NCBI RefSeq assembly: GCF_910591885.1
Contig: NC_063282.1
Location: 7,866,001 to 7,930,000, forward strand
Direction of reading: 5' to 3'
From: Bombus terrestris
Lineage: Eukaryota > Arthropoda > Insecta > Hymenoptera > Apidae
Length of the DNA: 64,000 bases
The position numbers and the translations under genes are program-made. This document shows, in pieces, positions 1 through 14,872 of this stretch. Under the pieces are notes generated by a model. That model made no database searches and was not told where the DNA came from. It saw only the letters and a program-made list of their open reading frames with translations. Positions within the stretch are counted from its first letter, which is position 1. Every line of letters begins with the position of its first letter.

Positions 1-2370
1 TCATCGCATCAACTAACGCTTGACATAAGTATTTTTCTTTTTCTGTATAAGTTTAGTATCGCGACAACTGCCTAAAGAAAAATTCACGAAGCAACCGCAA
101 TAATAAGACTATCGAACACACCGTGTCCTAATTTGTAACAAATCACTCGACACCGCAATTACCCCACTCCCGAAACTCGGCATTACAAATGAGCAGGATA
201 TTCGAGGAACAAATGGGACCAGCACGGTCCGATGCGCTTCTGATTTACAGTGGCGCTTAACGCACGATTAGCGGCTAGCATGAAACACCGAGAGAATACT
301 CGTTAACAATGATAGGAAAACAATTGGGCACAATTCGAAGACTACTCGAGCGGGTGGAATCGAGATCATTCGTCAATAGAAGCCGCGAAAATCCCTTAGT
401 CAAGAGCATCGGGGGTTCAACAGCGTGTTGCCCGATCGACCGAGGTCACCGACAGCGTAGGGTGGTTATTTTGGACGCACAGTGGTGTAGACTCGATTTC
501 AGGGGTTCATTGGCGAAATGAACGCGATCCGTGTAAACGCGGCTTAAGGGGCGAGGAAACTGTTCAATCTGTCGGCAACCCTGTAATTATCGCAACGTCT
601 AACCGTCTAAGGGTTCTCTCTGTTGCGTTTAAGGGTGAGATAGTATCGATATACTGCAATAGCAGGAGCAAAAAAGCTGATATTAAAGTCGAGGAGCAAA
701 TTTTTCTGTGAATTTTAATCAATACGTATCATGGCGTGAGATGATTGAGAATATCGATGAAAGTTTAAAAGAAAAGAATTTGAAATACTTAGTCGTAGGA
801 AGTTATTAAAATTAATTATAAATATCTTTCTTTATGCAGTAAAAATTTGTTTCGTGGCATTATAAGACAGCGTTCTATTTTTGTAAGAAACTAATTAATT
901 TTTGCTTGGTTGCGACTGTTGATGAAAAGATTCCTACTTTACAGAGAAGGACACTAGTGATCGCAAATTTACTGGAAATATGTGTGCAAATTCTTTTCTT
1001 ATACAGTGCACACGTCGAGACTGTGTAACAGACTTTTTATACATTTGATATAAAAGACTTTCTCCTCGTGACTTGAACTGATTGCGAGTTTGCTTGCAAT
1101 TGCATCGACTACGTTTGATTACTCTGTTCAATTTCTCTTCGACACACATTCGGCTTAGGTTCATAGCAGCCTATAGCTTTACTTTACTCTCACGTGTCAC
1201 CAACCTTTATACCATTTTGCTCTCTATACTTTTTCCTTTCGTAGTGAAAATGTCATGACAATGTATAGTTCGTCGATAATTTGTTAACTTATCATCTGAA
1301 TTATCAATATATTAGAGTTGAAGATCTATATATTTTGCCATCCTACATTTTTCTTATTCGTTGCTATATTTTTCATACATTATTACATTTTTATTAAAAG
1401 CACATCGTTGTATTTCCATGTACAAAAATTACAGCAAACTAATTCTTTTTTATTTGTATTTTAATTCACAGTGTTTCGGATCGTGATGACTTTGGACTTT
1501 TACCGTGAACGAAAAATCTGGGAAATCACAAAGAGGACCTAAAATTAACGAAACAATAAAATCTAACGATAGAAACAAATAAAAATACCACTACAACTCT
1601 TCTGAAGATATACAATCACAAGAATTAACTCAGATGCAGGAAACAAACTTAGAATTAGCTTCTGAATACAAGCACGCTAATGAATCTCCCAATCGATGGC
1701 CAAGAAACCAGCTCACTTTTCCACGACATCGAGCCAATTCAGTAACAATCTCGTAAATTTACCTCTGGCCAGGTTTAAAAGGGATTCTGCGCCACTGGCG
1801 CGACGCTCAATGAGAAAAGCTGCGTTTCCCGGAATGATCGGTCCGCGAATCGTTAATTGGATAGACCGGAATGGCTCGAGAGGACTCTCAATCCGACTTT
1901 CGAGAGGTCGTTCGACAGGAAAAAGCAGCCTGGCTTTACGATCCGATATCGAGCAAGGAACAAGGCCGAAGACTGTCCAAAGAACATTATCAAACATTTG
2001 TCTACGATAAATATCTAACGCGATAAAATAGGATCGATCAATTCACTTTCTCTCGGAAAATTTCTAAAGAATTGTGAAAAAAAACTATAGATTTTTATTT
2101 GCAATTAGCAAAATCGATAAGAATAATAGTCGAAATTATGGAATTTTTATACTGAAAGTCAATATGGTAAGATTCTGAATCAGATATTAATTGAAAAATG
2201 ATGAATAGATTTATAACAAGTGCCAGAAGCGAAGATTTTCAAATAGAAGAAAAAATTCATGTGTTTGTTAATTTTTATCCTTCGTCTGGTACGAGTTAGT
2301 TCTATTCTACAGTGTTCGTTAATATGTCCAACAGAGAATTTACATATCTTTCACTATATTACTTTAGATA
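1..2370. other. Intergenic or intronic DNA, no gene seen
   Basis: No reading frame here has exon-like structure or a recognisable protein. Positions about 180-640 and 1690-2000 are less AT-rich than the surroundings. The longest frames in them (104 aa on plus, 94 aa on minus at about 1.7-2.0 kb) overlap antisense and resemble no family I know. They look like open frames created by local GC content. The sequence could be an intron or regulatory DNA of a gene outside the window. Confidence 0.5.
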
Positions 2371-2700
2371 CTATGATACAATACTAATTTCCTATCTTTT
2401 CTAATATTTACGTTGATTAAACTCTCCTTTCCCCGAAACTAAAAAATTCCAACCCTCGTTATCGTCTTATTTTTCTACGATGCGAAACTAATTTCCCATC
2501 CTTTTTAACGTTCGCGTCATTAACCATTTGCATCCCCCTCTCCACGAAACTAAAAAATTCCAGACCTCGTTATCATTTTATTTTTCTACGATGCAAAATT
2601 AATTTCCTATCTTTTTCAACGTTCGAGTCATTAACCATTTGCACCCCCCCTTCCGCGAGACTAAAAAATTCCAGCCCTCGTTATCATTTTATTTTTCTAC
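2371..2700. repeat. Degenerate 111-bp tandem repeat, three copies
   Basis: Three tandem units begin at about 2371, 2475 and 2586. The second and third are 111 bp long and the first about 104 bp. Each carries the landmarks CTAATTTCC, a pyrimidine-rich CCCCTTCC block, ACTAAAAAATTCCA and CCTCGTTATC. Copies two and three are closer to each other than to copy one. No coding potential is evident. Confidence 0.8.
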
Positions 2701-5149
2701 TTTCCTCCTCAATCTCTTATTACGCAATCCTGTTCCTCATTAAGGGGTTGAAGAAGGGAAAAATTCCAACTTTCTGAACCCGTGAAACGGAGAGCACCCC
2801 CGAGCCTCCGACTGAAACCCCTGTGACGAGAAAATATTTTCTCTGGCCGGTCTGTAAACACGGCGCTTCGTACCGACCAAGATTATACCCCTTTCTAGTT
2901 TGAGGGTAACTTTCGGAGGATTGTTGGCACAGTTGAGAGAGACTACGGGACGAAAGTGAATCAATGGAGGTTGATTGGCCTGGCCGGCCTTCGACGAGAG
3001 TTCGGGGGGTTGGTCGATTACATGGTCCATCGTATAACTACAAACCACAATGACACCCGTGATTTTCGACTTGAACACGACGGGGTGCACGTGCGTGGGC
3101 ATGTCCGTTGGTTTTCAGGGGCCGTGTACCTCTTTGTAGCTCGCGAATCTCTGCGTGTGTGACGGTATCGCGATAAAATCGCTCGATAACCCCTCGTTCA
3201 AGGGAATGCCTAATTCGTTTTGCAACAAGAATTCGGTTCAGGTGTACGAGCAGCTCATTCGATTACAGTTCGTTGCTATCATGGGATTTGTGGGGATTCA
3301 ATCTTCGAGTCTTCGCGCTACGTACGGATTCCTGATTCACCTGTTTCCAATTCCGCTCGTTTTCTCCATAGATTCGAAATGTGATCATTTATTTTTACTG
3401 TAATTATGGAATTAGAATCATTATGGAACCTTCATTATGGTTTTATCGTACAATTGTTGTAGTATTAGTGGAGTTATTATAATCCGAGTGACTCATGTTA
3501 AATAAAGAATTCATCGAACAAGTTGTCGTATGTAAAGTTTTCATGACAAAATTTTATTGGAATATTCAGAGAATTTTACTAAAAATGTTATCTCTCTTAT
3601 GGTATAAGACCAATGCCCTATTTTCTGATCTAGTTACATGAACATGCACGATGTTTTCGCTGAAACTACCTTAACGCTCGTTACCACATGCTTCGTGGTA
3701 ATAGATGACCGCTCGTTTTGTGGTAACCCATTAAACTCTGCACGATAACGAAATCACTTACCAGCGCTTTGTATCGTAGCAAACGAAAGGACATGAATTT
3801 CGTATCTTAAACAGATAATCTATTCACAGAAATTTAAAATAAAATCTATTTATTATATATTCTTGAAAACCAATGTATTCCCTTCATATAAACACGTATT
3901 GCAATATAATAATTCATGACAGCGATCTAATTTTGATACGATATATCGATTTTCAATATAGGTCCGCTCTTCGAGCTATAAGTAACTTTTGTAATTCAAT
4001 AATGTCTCGCTCGTAATACTTTATTAGAAATTTTATATTTGTCTCGAATTGACATCGTACGACTCGGCTTGGTTACAGGAGAATATTAACTAATATATTA
4101 CAGAACTCCATAGGAAAGAGACCACAGTTTACAGCAGTGAATGATTTAATATTTTCATTGAAACATTGTAACAGAAAGTACTCGGAACAAGCTACACGGA
4201 TCTATAAAATTTTATAGCAGAAAATTTTACGTTTAGAATTACAGAATACTACCATTCTTGCCGGTGGAATTACGCGGAAGAGTGAAAGCGGTGTTAGATG
4301 GTGGATTTCAAGACGTGTAACGTAAAACCGTGAAAAATTCGTCTGAGTGGCCAGTGGCCAGTGCCGGAAACCTTTCATTGCTGACAATTCAGACAATTCG
4401 TCGCTGACAGGTCGGATTTGCAGCGAGCGCCTGTAATTCCTGGTGTTAACGTATCTACACTTTGGTGACGTAATTGAATTTTCATATTATCATGCGTCAC
4501 ATAACGCTCGCCTTCCGATTTAGATGACCCAAAAATTTACGCTACGCGATCTACTGTACCGCTCTACAACGAAACTTCGCTATAACATACTGTAACCTAC
4601 ATTTTAAATAAATTATGCCGCAATGCAATTGCGTTGCAATTTCAAGAATCTTACAAGATTACTTCCAGAATATTTTAAATGCGTCAAATGAAGGGGTGAA
4701 ATCAAAAACTATGAATTTGAGTCACCGAGTCTTTCAAGAAATTTGTCCTGTCTCTTTAACACTTTTCTAAAATTAACAAAGTTACAACAAATATGATATA
4801 CGTCTAAACACGTATCATCAGCATCAAGATTCCTCTTGTGTGTGCAACAGAACAGCTGCAATAAAGAGACCGTGCCACTTCTCAAATCATTTGACTCAAA
4901 GATTAAACGACTCAAGATCAATCAGAATCAAATCACTTTCTGAAACGTGCTATGAATTCATAGTCACTAATACTCATAATTGTAATATTCACCTTTGCGC
5001 TTTCGAATATACGAGCGCTATACTTTTCTTTCTCCTTGAATAAATATAATTTCAATATTACAACGATGTTAAATGTAATTGAAACGTCAGGCATTGAAGC
5101 TTTTCAATTACTAGCCGTCATTCGCCTTAACGATTTTCGACCTCCATTC
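2701..5149. other. Non-coding DNA with a GC-richer block
   Basis: Positions 2740-3170 are markedly GC-richer than their surroundings and include GGCCTGGCCGGCC-like and GTGCACGTGCG (E-box type) sequence. Open frames of 68-120 aa occur on both strands but do not look like a protein family. The block resembles a conserved non-coding or regulatory island. The remainder (3171-5149) is AT-rich and I see no gene in it. Confidence 0.4.
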
Positions 5150-5480
5150 TCCATCAAACAAAAACCTGAGTACACGCGGAAATAACCCATAAAGTAGCAA
5201 GTACTCGGGATGGTCGTAAAAGACGGAACAAACGAATGTTCACTCACCGAAGCCGAGCAGATTGTAGCAAAGGTAATACAATAGCCATCGACACCAGAGA
5301 AAAACCCTTGGCCGTGCGCGTTTCAACGCGACCAACATCGCCACCATTTCGCGCACGCGGAACTTTTGTATTCGACAACTCGGGCTCCACCTTAAAGAAT
5401 CGACGTGTGATCCATGCATAGAGGAACCACGCACTGAAATGGCCCACATATTAAACAGCGGCATATCGGCCTGACCGCTG
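5150..5480 (-). other. GC-rich block, possible minus-strand exon
   Basis: Two overlapping minus-strand frames (5240-5464 and 5244-5447) are open here, and at about 5262 the minus strand reads CTTCG followed by GTGAGT, a strong splice donor. One frame ends in a hydrophobic, aromatic-rich run just before this donor. This could be a 5' exon (coding or untranslated) of a gene reading left. I do not recognise either protein and no acceptor or partner exon was identified, so a conserved non-coding element is equally likely. Confidence 0.2.
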
Positions 5481-8400
5481 CATAATGTGAACCACTGGGA
5501 GAGAGCGGCAAAGAGAAAAAGAGGAAGAGTGTGTAATGATCGGAATGGAGGAACAGGGATGGAAGATCGAAAGAACGAGCCCGTATGATTCCCCTACTTG
5601 CGGACGAATGAATGACGCCATTCGTTAAATTGCGACCAAGATCCGGATGTGTCGAATCTCAAGTGTTTGTCGTGACTTAGGGAAATACTGGAATGCTTAA
5701 CGTCTTTTGGGTTATTCTTATGCACAGGGAAGAGGAGGATGATATTTCGCGTAAAAGAGTGGGACAGTTTTTCATACTTGCAATAGGGGAAGACTATGAT
5801 AAGTCGTATTTTTTGTCTTTTACGGGAAGGCGATGTCGAAATTTAAGATACAAACAAAATGAAGTTTAAGATAAGAGAAGGAAATGTTCGTTTTAATGAT
5901 CTTATATTACAAGTGTATAAATAGATGTGTCCATTTAATACATTACCAAGCAATATATTTTGACTATTGTGATTATTACCGTGCAAAATTAATTGTCTAC
6001 TGTTGTTTTGGTCAATTACTGCTGATTACATCTATATTGTGATTAGTATATTTGAACTATTGTGTGAAGAGAATCGATCGACACTATATTAAGTGATTCA
6101 ATCATTTCAAATACGCGAATTGTCTGTCTAACGGTTTCATATTTCCAGATAAATTCTTCTCCGCACCTTGTTAATTAACATTATGTTACGTGTGAAACTA
6201 AACCAAACTATAAATTAATTCACTAGATGGTCAATTAATTGTACAAAGGAATAATAACATTGTCATAGAGTGAAATTGTTACAAAGTGACAACCAGATTT
6301 GAAACGTTACTTAATTGCAAAGAATAATAAATCTATGTAAAACGATTTCGATGGGAAAAGTACGTGAAGCGAATGAAAATGTTACGAACAGACTCTACGA
6401 ATTTTCTTTCGTCTCAAATTTTCCAAAAATTATAACGGGCAAGTTTTGACGTTAAACTAGTAGCGCAGGTAAAAAGTTCCACGCCGACAGGAAGTGGCAT
6501 AAGAAACACGCGAATGGAAAAAACGAGGAGAACAGAGAGCAAACATCGCGTGACTTGTCATTGTAAGTTCATGTCGCAGTTACCATTTCGCTCTAGATGC
6601 ACGCACTTTATAGAGCGTACCTATTATCGTTTTAATACCTCCACAGAGCTGTCTTGCAAAAAATGCTCATAGACTCATCGAGAATCCCCTCCACGTTCAG
6701 CAGAACCAGCAAAAATTCGTTCGAAGAAACAAAAAGCAACCCTATCCCGCTTACGATCGTTTTTATTTGCTCCAGATAGACAAAGATCCTCATGCTGTAG
6801 AAATATTCTCAGCTTTATGGGTCGCTCTCCTTATTTCCTTCGGGATTAACATTGTTCGGAGAAAAAATGTTTATTATACAATAACAAGAATCGTCATTTT
6901 TATCTTCACGGTTGATGGTGCGCGTGCCTGTTTACGATAATTGAAAGTGCACCATTCGAACCGTAGGGGAAAAGTATAATAAGTTATTGTTAAAAAGGGG
7001 AACGTACCATAGGATGTCGTTCAAAAGGGGAATAACCTGTTAGGTTAAAAAAAAAATTGCATATTAAATAGCGGATAAATTTCTAAAGCTTTCCAAAACT
7101 TTTCCGAAAGGGTTTCAAAATTTTCAAACTGTTATTGAGGATTTCTTGCAAAAATAAATGTTATGGTGTGTATAAAATTACAAATATCGTCTATAAAAAT
7201 AGAAAAAGATTTCTTCCACGAATCATATTTGATACAATTTTATAATTAAAAGAAATTTAAATTGTCATTTAGTAAACTCTTAAGAGATTATCAATTATTA
7301 TGTTTACCATGAGAGACAGGAAATCTGACTTACGATATTTTTCACCCGCTATTTGAAAGGGATATTTAGTTGAAACGACGTCTAGTAAATTTCACTTGAA
7401 CTTGCATGAGAAAATCAATACCGAGACTGTTTTTTAATAATAGTTTCAATGTTATTGCGGACACTAACAGATTATAACTAGATGGCAATGGGTGTTTGAA
7501 ACGCGATATTGCCGGAAGGAATTTTATGCCAGATCGAACAGGTAACACTAGCCTTGTGGTCTCACCGCGAATCTTTGGAAAAATTCTAAGCCAAAGATTA
7601 ATTAATCCTTTGGTTTTCACCAATCTAGAGCCGCCTATCGTCAAGCGAAAAATTCAAACAGCTCCTTTAACGATCCTTTTCATTAAAACATATTTCCTCT
7701 TTTAATAAAAGCTTCCTATAATTAATCTCTCTTGTACAATTAAATTAATATTATCAATGAAATGAGATATTTCCTACATCTAATTTTTATTCCATTTCTA
7801 GAAATTATCTCGCTCTGTTTTTCTATAAAAAGGAATTTTCCGACAAATTAATATTAGTGAAATTTCCTTCTGATAAATTTTTTGTATACTAACAAAACGA
7901 TACGTAAGTTATTATTTACACTTTCCAATAATAAAAGTTTAATTGTAAAATTGATACTTTTGTGATTCTGATTTTCATAACAAACATTTTGAAATTATTT
8001 GAAAATACCGGGCATTATTATGACATCTTTCCGGTTCCAGTTGCTATCATAATATCACAGTGAAATATCAAGATATTCGGACATCGTTAAAATGATGTCG
8101 GAGATATAGTATCGTTAAGATGCTTACCTAGTTACGGTTTTGCAGAGTATAAAACGAGGTGATTACTTCGGATGATTTCTGCACGTTGCGATGAGTTCAC
8201 GACCGCGAAACAAGACACTGCGATACACAACTACACGACCCATCGACTTCAGAAGTGGTTTCTTCCTTCCTGGAAACAGATGCATCGTTAGTATAAAGTA
8301 TATCAGAATTCATCTTCAATAGCTATTCTACAGAGAAATGTTAGACCACCCAACTAATGGAAATGTTTTGCCTTTACAAATAAATATAACAATATCTAAT

Positions 8401-11400
8401 AACAGTCACTTTGCAATTTTTTCTTTTTCGTTCTATACAACTACTTGTCACAAGATCCAGCGTATAGAAATAATAGTTATTACCGGTAGCAAAAATAATA
8501 ATGATTTGACATTGTCTGCGGTCTACTAATGACCACATAGTGATCATATTTAAAAAGAATCCATCACGCAGTGAATCCATTAAAGAGACCGAGAAAACAG
8601 GAAGACCGCCGGAAAAACAGTCGAGTGTTTTTTTCCAGGTAAAACGATTTTAGTCGCACAATTGCCGGTCAGACCGGGTAGGGTCGTTGCACTATTAACT
8701 CAGTACGTCTTAGTTTTGTCTAGATACTCGGCTCCTTGACCCTACTTTGCATCACGTGCTACGACGTGTGGGATCAGGTACCATTTATCCACTCGAACCG
8801 GTTGGCGATGCTGTAATTCAAACCGCTTCGAGGGTTGCCATTGTTAACGAACAGAGATATCAGTGTTGGCCCCAACTTAATGTAAATAATAAGCGTTACC
8901 GCGCTGCCAGAGAACTAGCAAAAATACCCTCGGGGTTGGGAACCTGACCGTTTGGCTTATTACTGGATCCTCTATGACTTATTCTCTATACGGATGCTTC
9001 CAAAGATTGAAAATTATCGTGCAACTTATACGCCTTGAGGTAATTATACAGTCATCTGTTTATGGTTTGTGGAAGAAATATAGCCAGGTCTTGGATTCAA
9101 ATGTCAATTAACAGCAATGATTGATTTACTGATACCTACGTAGGGGTCGTATGAGATGGTTTAAGTATGTTTCTTGTTAGCCATTGGAGTCTGATTCAGG
9201 TTTTGAATCTTCTGTAAATTGCTATATATTGTTTCATTCGTTAGTATATTCTTTTCTCCTTCTGAGAATAGTTTGTATTTTTGTATGTATGTTTTATTAT
9301 TAGAATTCCTTTTCTGGTTCCCTTTCCTTATATTTTCCTATTAATAGAATTTTTTCTAGCTCAGTTTAGCCTTTTTTAGTTAGTCTCTGTATTGTTTCAT
9401 TTTATTGCTAGAGCTCTTTTTCTTCTATTGTGATGCAAAACTAAATCCGCACATTTATCAATATATATTATTCTTATTTTCCTAAGTTTAATCGTTGTTT
9501 CCTCTTCCTTCCACGATCATTACACGCAGCATCCACAGTATAGATTCCACTCGGCTCTCGGTTCATAGTTACCGAGTAACTTTCATCAACATTTTTTTTT
9601 CGCTTTAATGCTTCACGTACTCCACAGAATTTATCAGAAAATATGTTCCATCCAACACGCGATGATACACATAACGGTCTAATGCACCTGAAGATGGGTA
9701 TCACCTTACACATTTTCCCGCATTCGCGACCTTTTTCAGTAAGGCACGCGAGAAAAGGGGGTCGAAAGATCGGGTGGCATTTATTCGGTCTATCCATTCG
9801 CAACATCGTAATTCAGGCTGAAGAGCGGAGGGTACCTATTGTCAGTGGAGAAAGATATCAGTGACAGTGAGTTTAGGTACTTAGTCGCGAGGTTGATATC
9901 AAAAGGGCGAAGCTATCCCGTGCCACAGCGATGCGTATTGTTCGTAAACGTGCCTTTTGTATTCCAATTGAAGCACGAATGGATCATCTGCGTCACGGGA
10001 AAGGTACGACGCATTCCGGGCCTTCCTTTTGTTTACGACGATAAGGACAAATAGGAAGAACCGAGGATACGCCAATGGAAGCAAATTCTCAACTTTTACG
10101 TTATGCCTTTGCCCCGTCCTCTTTCTACCACGTTGTAGACATACAGATAAAGAACAACGATGCTGGCCTTTGTTCTTAAATTTCTCTTTTCCTCTTTTTT
10201 CCACTTCCTTCGGTTAAATATGCAAACCTCCGTTTCGAATAGCGTGGGATGAATTGTAGAAAAATTGAAAATATTCCGTTTGTTATGATTTTCTTCGCTT
10301 TAATATGCAACTTGAAAGCACGTTACTCTTGTTTCTTTTATTTCAAAGATGAAACGAGTCAGTGATATTTTACAAATTACTGGAAATATAAGAAATATTC
10401 TTCATAGCTGTTTTAATATGCTACATGATAGGACAATTTTTTCTGCTTTCTATCTTCCAATAATGATGAATGAATAAATGACGCTGTCGAAATTGCAACA
10501 CGGTTGAAAATATTCTTTGTAGCAGATTAAATCTTGAAATTTGAGATTTCGAATCCAAATTTTTAGAATATTTGAATAACATTCTTTTTGTTGCTCTCAT
10601 ATAAATAATATAGGACGAATGATTGACATCTTTCAGCTATTGAAAAATTAAAAACTTTTCTCATATTGATATAACATTATGTGAAAAATACATTAGAGAA
10701 GATACATTAAATGTTAATATTACTGACACATTTATTTCGACTTTATGCTCAACGCAACGAAAGCGTAAAGGAATCTGCTGGCCAAGTGGTTTGGAAAAAA
10801 ATTGCTCTCAATTTCTGATTTCTCAAAAAGATGAGAGGATAGCTGTATCGATGAAAGTTATAATCCTGAGTGGAACTTAATGCTCAGCCGTAGTAGACAC
10901 GAGTCTACTCTGGTAGAACGTATAAAAATACACATGATACGAAATCGTGCGTTTTCAGGCCGCACGTTCTGACCTCTCTAAATATAATTCTCATCGATAA
11001 AACTGAATTTCAAGTCGGTCGAAATTAATCCCGACCAATAATATAATCCAACCGTATAAAGCTTGGAGTCGAATAAAATACAGAAGCACTTCGCGATTCT
11101 CAAGAGAATATCAAAAAATGCATGAACCTTCCAAAGTATCACGAACCAATCCAATCATAAGATATCAACCGAAAGTGTCGATGATATTTTCTCAAATAAC
11201 AAATCGAAATGAAACGAGATGGAAAATAAACTGAAAAATCAGAAGAGTTTTCGAAACAGCTTAATCAAAGAAGATACAAGATATAAATAAACTATCCCTT
11301 TTTTATCTCATTGAGTTCAGTTTTCAGTGAGTATTAAAACTATATATAGTCCTATAACTTTGTAATAAAAATGTAACTGTATAAAGGAAAATTAGACAGA

Positions 11401-12691
11401 GGATTGAGAAAATGGACAAAAAATTGGAAGCCTAGTCGTTGGAGGCTACAATGTTGCAGAAAATAAAAATCTATCGAACCCATCGGTCCGTGATAACGAA
11501 ATTAGTCAATTACCAGCCGTTTGGAGGCCTGTTATCGTTAACTCTTTACCTTTATTTCTTCGCCGTGTACAAGGGTATGGCATAGACTCACGTAACGCGA
11601 GCCTTACAGTCGTAATGCATGTTTTTTGTCACGGCACATAGACGGAGATTAGATTTAGCCTCTGTCTTTGCTCGAAACAAGGTCCATGCATGAACAAAAG
11701 TCGTGGTCGGAACATAATGACGGAATGATTTCATCAAATATTCTGCGTATTGGATGTTTCAGAATAAAATTTCAAGGATTCTACATATTTTCTATTGTAT
11801 ATCTTCTTTCTATTTTCACTATTCTACGTTTTATATTTTGTTTTCTACATTCTGTGGTCTATGACGTATGCATGTTGTATGTTCTGTATTCTATATTTCG
11901 TGTTCTACAAAATTGATTGTGTTGTATTGCGACTTTAGAGTAAAAAGAAAATTTGAAATTTATTTAAAATTTATTTGGAATTAGGAAAACAAGAATTTTT
12001 ATTATTTAGACCCCCTTACACAATAATTTACTAATTTACCTACGAATATTAAAAATTGAAAATTGATGAATATATCGATGACTTCAATTCTAACAGTTCT
12101 AACATAGAATATTATAAAAACATTGTACAACAAAATTCTATTGTATAACTTACAACTTGTGACCTACCGATTCATTAATATTGCAAACGTGCTCAAATGA
12201 TTAGGAATTTGATCCTCTCCTTTTCTCTAATTAAACTCTTTTTGTTTTAATTTATAATACAACATTTCCTGTTCTACAGAATATAAAATATAAGTAAGAT
12301 ACGTAAAATACACGAAATATAGAATAATATTTCAAAGAATGGCCCAGAAAAGAAATTAAAGGAAAATAGACTTAAATTTTTATGAAGTATCAAGAAACCA
12401 GCATCTCTGGAAAAGTAACACATGATTTTTCTCATACATCAAAGGAAACTTCTCAAACGATCGGTATAGAACAGAGGACTATGATCGTAGACACGGCGAT
12501 GCACGAGCAGGCGAGATGAGGACGCAGATTCTTGGGAAAGTTTATAGTGATCATGGTTAAAGATATTAAGGTCGAGCGTAAGGCAACGATGTAACTTTCC
12601 CTCGAAACCTTATATTCTCATATGGCATGAAAGCCGATCAATATCCTCAAAATAGAACGAATGAGTACACGCTTCATGTCGCACAAACGGA

Positions 12692-12710
12692 AAGAGAGAG
12701 AGAGAGAGAA
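12692..12710. repeat. (AG)n microsatellite
   Basis: A short run of about eight AG dinucleotides, followed by a purine-rich stretch to about 12735. Confidence 0.8.
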
Positions 12711-13082
12711 TGAGAAAAGGAGTGGGAAAAGCAAAATTTTCCGAACCTCTGTTCACCCTAATATTGACGGAGTCCCATTATGAACAACGACAGTCACGAA
12801 TATATGAATGGAAACAAGGGGCGCATGGGAAATTATCGACACATCGCTCGAAGATGTTCTAACTTACAGTGAAATGTGCCAACCTTTTTCAGGAAGCAAT
12901 GATACATCCTTTGATGATTCCATTTTATTCTATTTACTCTATCTATTACTTCCCTATAAAACGAAAGAAACCCTTGGGACAACCTGATACATTTAATTCA
13001 TTTGTGAAGATAAATTTCATTTGTATCATTTTGTACTGTAACTCTCATATGAGCTCAAAAATTTCATATATTTAACCTTTGT

Positions 13083-13200
13083 GTATTATTTAATTTATTA
13101 AATAATTATAATAATAACATATAATAATAATAATATATATAATAAAATATAATAATAATAATTTAATTTATTAATTAATTTATTAATTAATTTATACACT
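13083..13200. repeat. AT-only low-complexity tract
   Basis: About 115 bp made almost only of A and T, with ATAATAATA and TTAATTAATTTATTAATT repeats. Confidence 0.8.
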
Positions 13201-14872
13201 GTATTCCAATACATTTTTCTTGAATGATAAATGCGATAAGACATTTCATGTACTACATATATGTATAATATAAGTATACTAATGTAGTCATTGGTATACT
13301 AATAACAAATATTAATAAAATTCAAATATGTAGTTGTTATCAAAATGAATAGAAAAGGTATGATCTTATTTAAGAAAGCAATACATATAAATTAAAAAAC
13401 AAATAACTTTGATAAGAAACTTATCCGTGCCCACCTATGTGAATTGTATTTTAATTAATTTCGCTAAATATATCGTTTATACGGTCATTAATATCCCACA
13501 TACTATTCATTTCGTTCATTAGCATTAACAACCTTATCTGCTTATCCTAATACTCGGCGCCTCTGTATCAGAAATATCGCAGTAAAACTAATTATTCCGT
13601 GGAATAAATTCGGAAAATTGTAACGCGAAACTTGTATTTCAGAATTATCTATTATTCATGCATCATTCGGTACATTTGAATTAAATAAAGATAAAAGACA
13701 GAAACAAAATCGAAATGAAATTTATATAATGCTAGAATAAATCATTGTTTATCAAAATCCCGATTATTCAATCGTTGTATTAAATTAATCAAATGAAATA
13801 ATTATTGTTCCATTTCACCATTGTTTGGTGTTGCTTTTATGTATCAATTTTATTTTTCAGCGCTAGATGAATTGATAATTAAATTGAATTTATATCAAAG
13901 AAATCAAAATAACAACTACGTGAAAAGATATAGAATCGAATCTTTTTCGAGATATTCTACAAAAAATTATTTATATCTCCAAAAAGATGCATGTAAATTT
14001 ATACACAACACATATTGTATAATGATTGATAAATGATGATAAAATTGATGTATAATTGATAAATGAATATACATTGCGAATTTATAATATATATATGAAA
14101 GCGTTTATTTCAAGCATTCTGGTATTTTTAGTATTAATAAGTATTATAAACAAATACAACGAAATATAAATATAGATAGAAATATAGATACAAATTTCCA
14201 TATAAATATAAGTAAATAATTATTGAATATAAATGAACAATGTTATTTAGTTTGTCCACCATTAATCTTTAATACATTATATGAAAACCTTAATACCAGA
14301 AATTTATGGATTGAATTATCATAAAATTCAAAACTTTTGATTTTCCATACGTTATTTTATTATCCATAACTTGTGAAAATTACTATATATGTAACATTCA
14401 TCTGAGAATTACCACCTTTTTTTACAAATTTGCAAATTACGTATTAAAATGGCTATTTTCACTTTTTTCAGTTATCGCAATCCAAACTATTCAAAGCAAC
14501 GCCATCCAACAATAGTTACATATATGTATATTAATCCATTAAGGACCTACGTTGCATCAACGTAACATTTCATTCATAATTTTTCTCAGATTTATAGCAC
14601 TACAATGAATCATTTTCTTTTTAAACCATGGAAACCTTTCTTAATAGGCTTCTATAAGATATCTACTATTCTACTACGACTTTCGGAAATCTCAATCAAA
14701 CGATATGTAAGTCACTTTATTTACTTACTTTCAATGATATTGCGTTAGAGCTTTTACGAATTATTTCATTATTCGGACCGAATCAAAACAACTAAATTAC
14801 TTTGTTTATTCACAAAATATCTACCTTTGTGTTTTACACGTTTGATTCAAGTAGCCTTGCCCTGGCACACAC

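Larger units (their letters stand above)
5481..14790. other. Gene-poor AT-rich DNA
   Basis: No supportable gene lies in this 9.3-kb stretch. Moderately GC-richer islands lie at about 8160-8300, 8690-8950 and 9500-10230. The last carries short overlapping frames on both strands without family resemblance. The rest is very AT-rich with many A/T runs. Positions 11750-11915 contain an irregular TTCTAT/TTCTAC-rich tract. No tRNA, CRISPR or clear transposon was seen. Confidence 0.5.

Noticed and set aside
1696..2010. 104-aa plus and 94-aa minus frames
   Set aside because: Mirror-image open frames in a locally GC-richer stretch, with no splice-linked partner or family resemblance.
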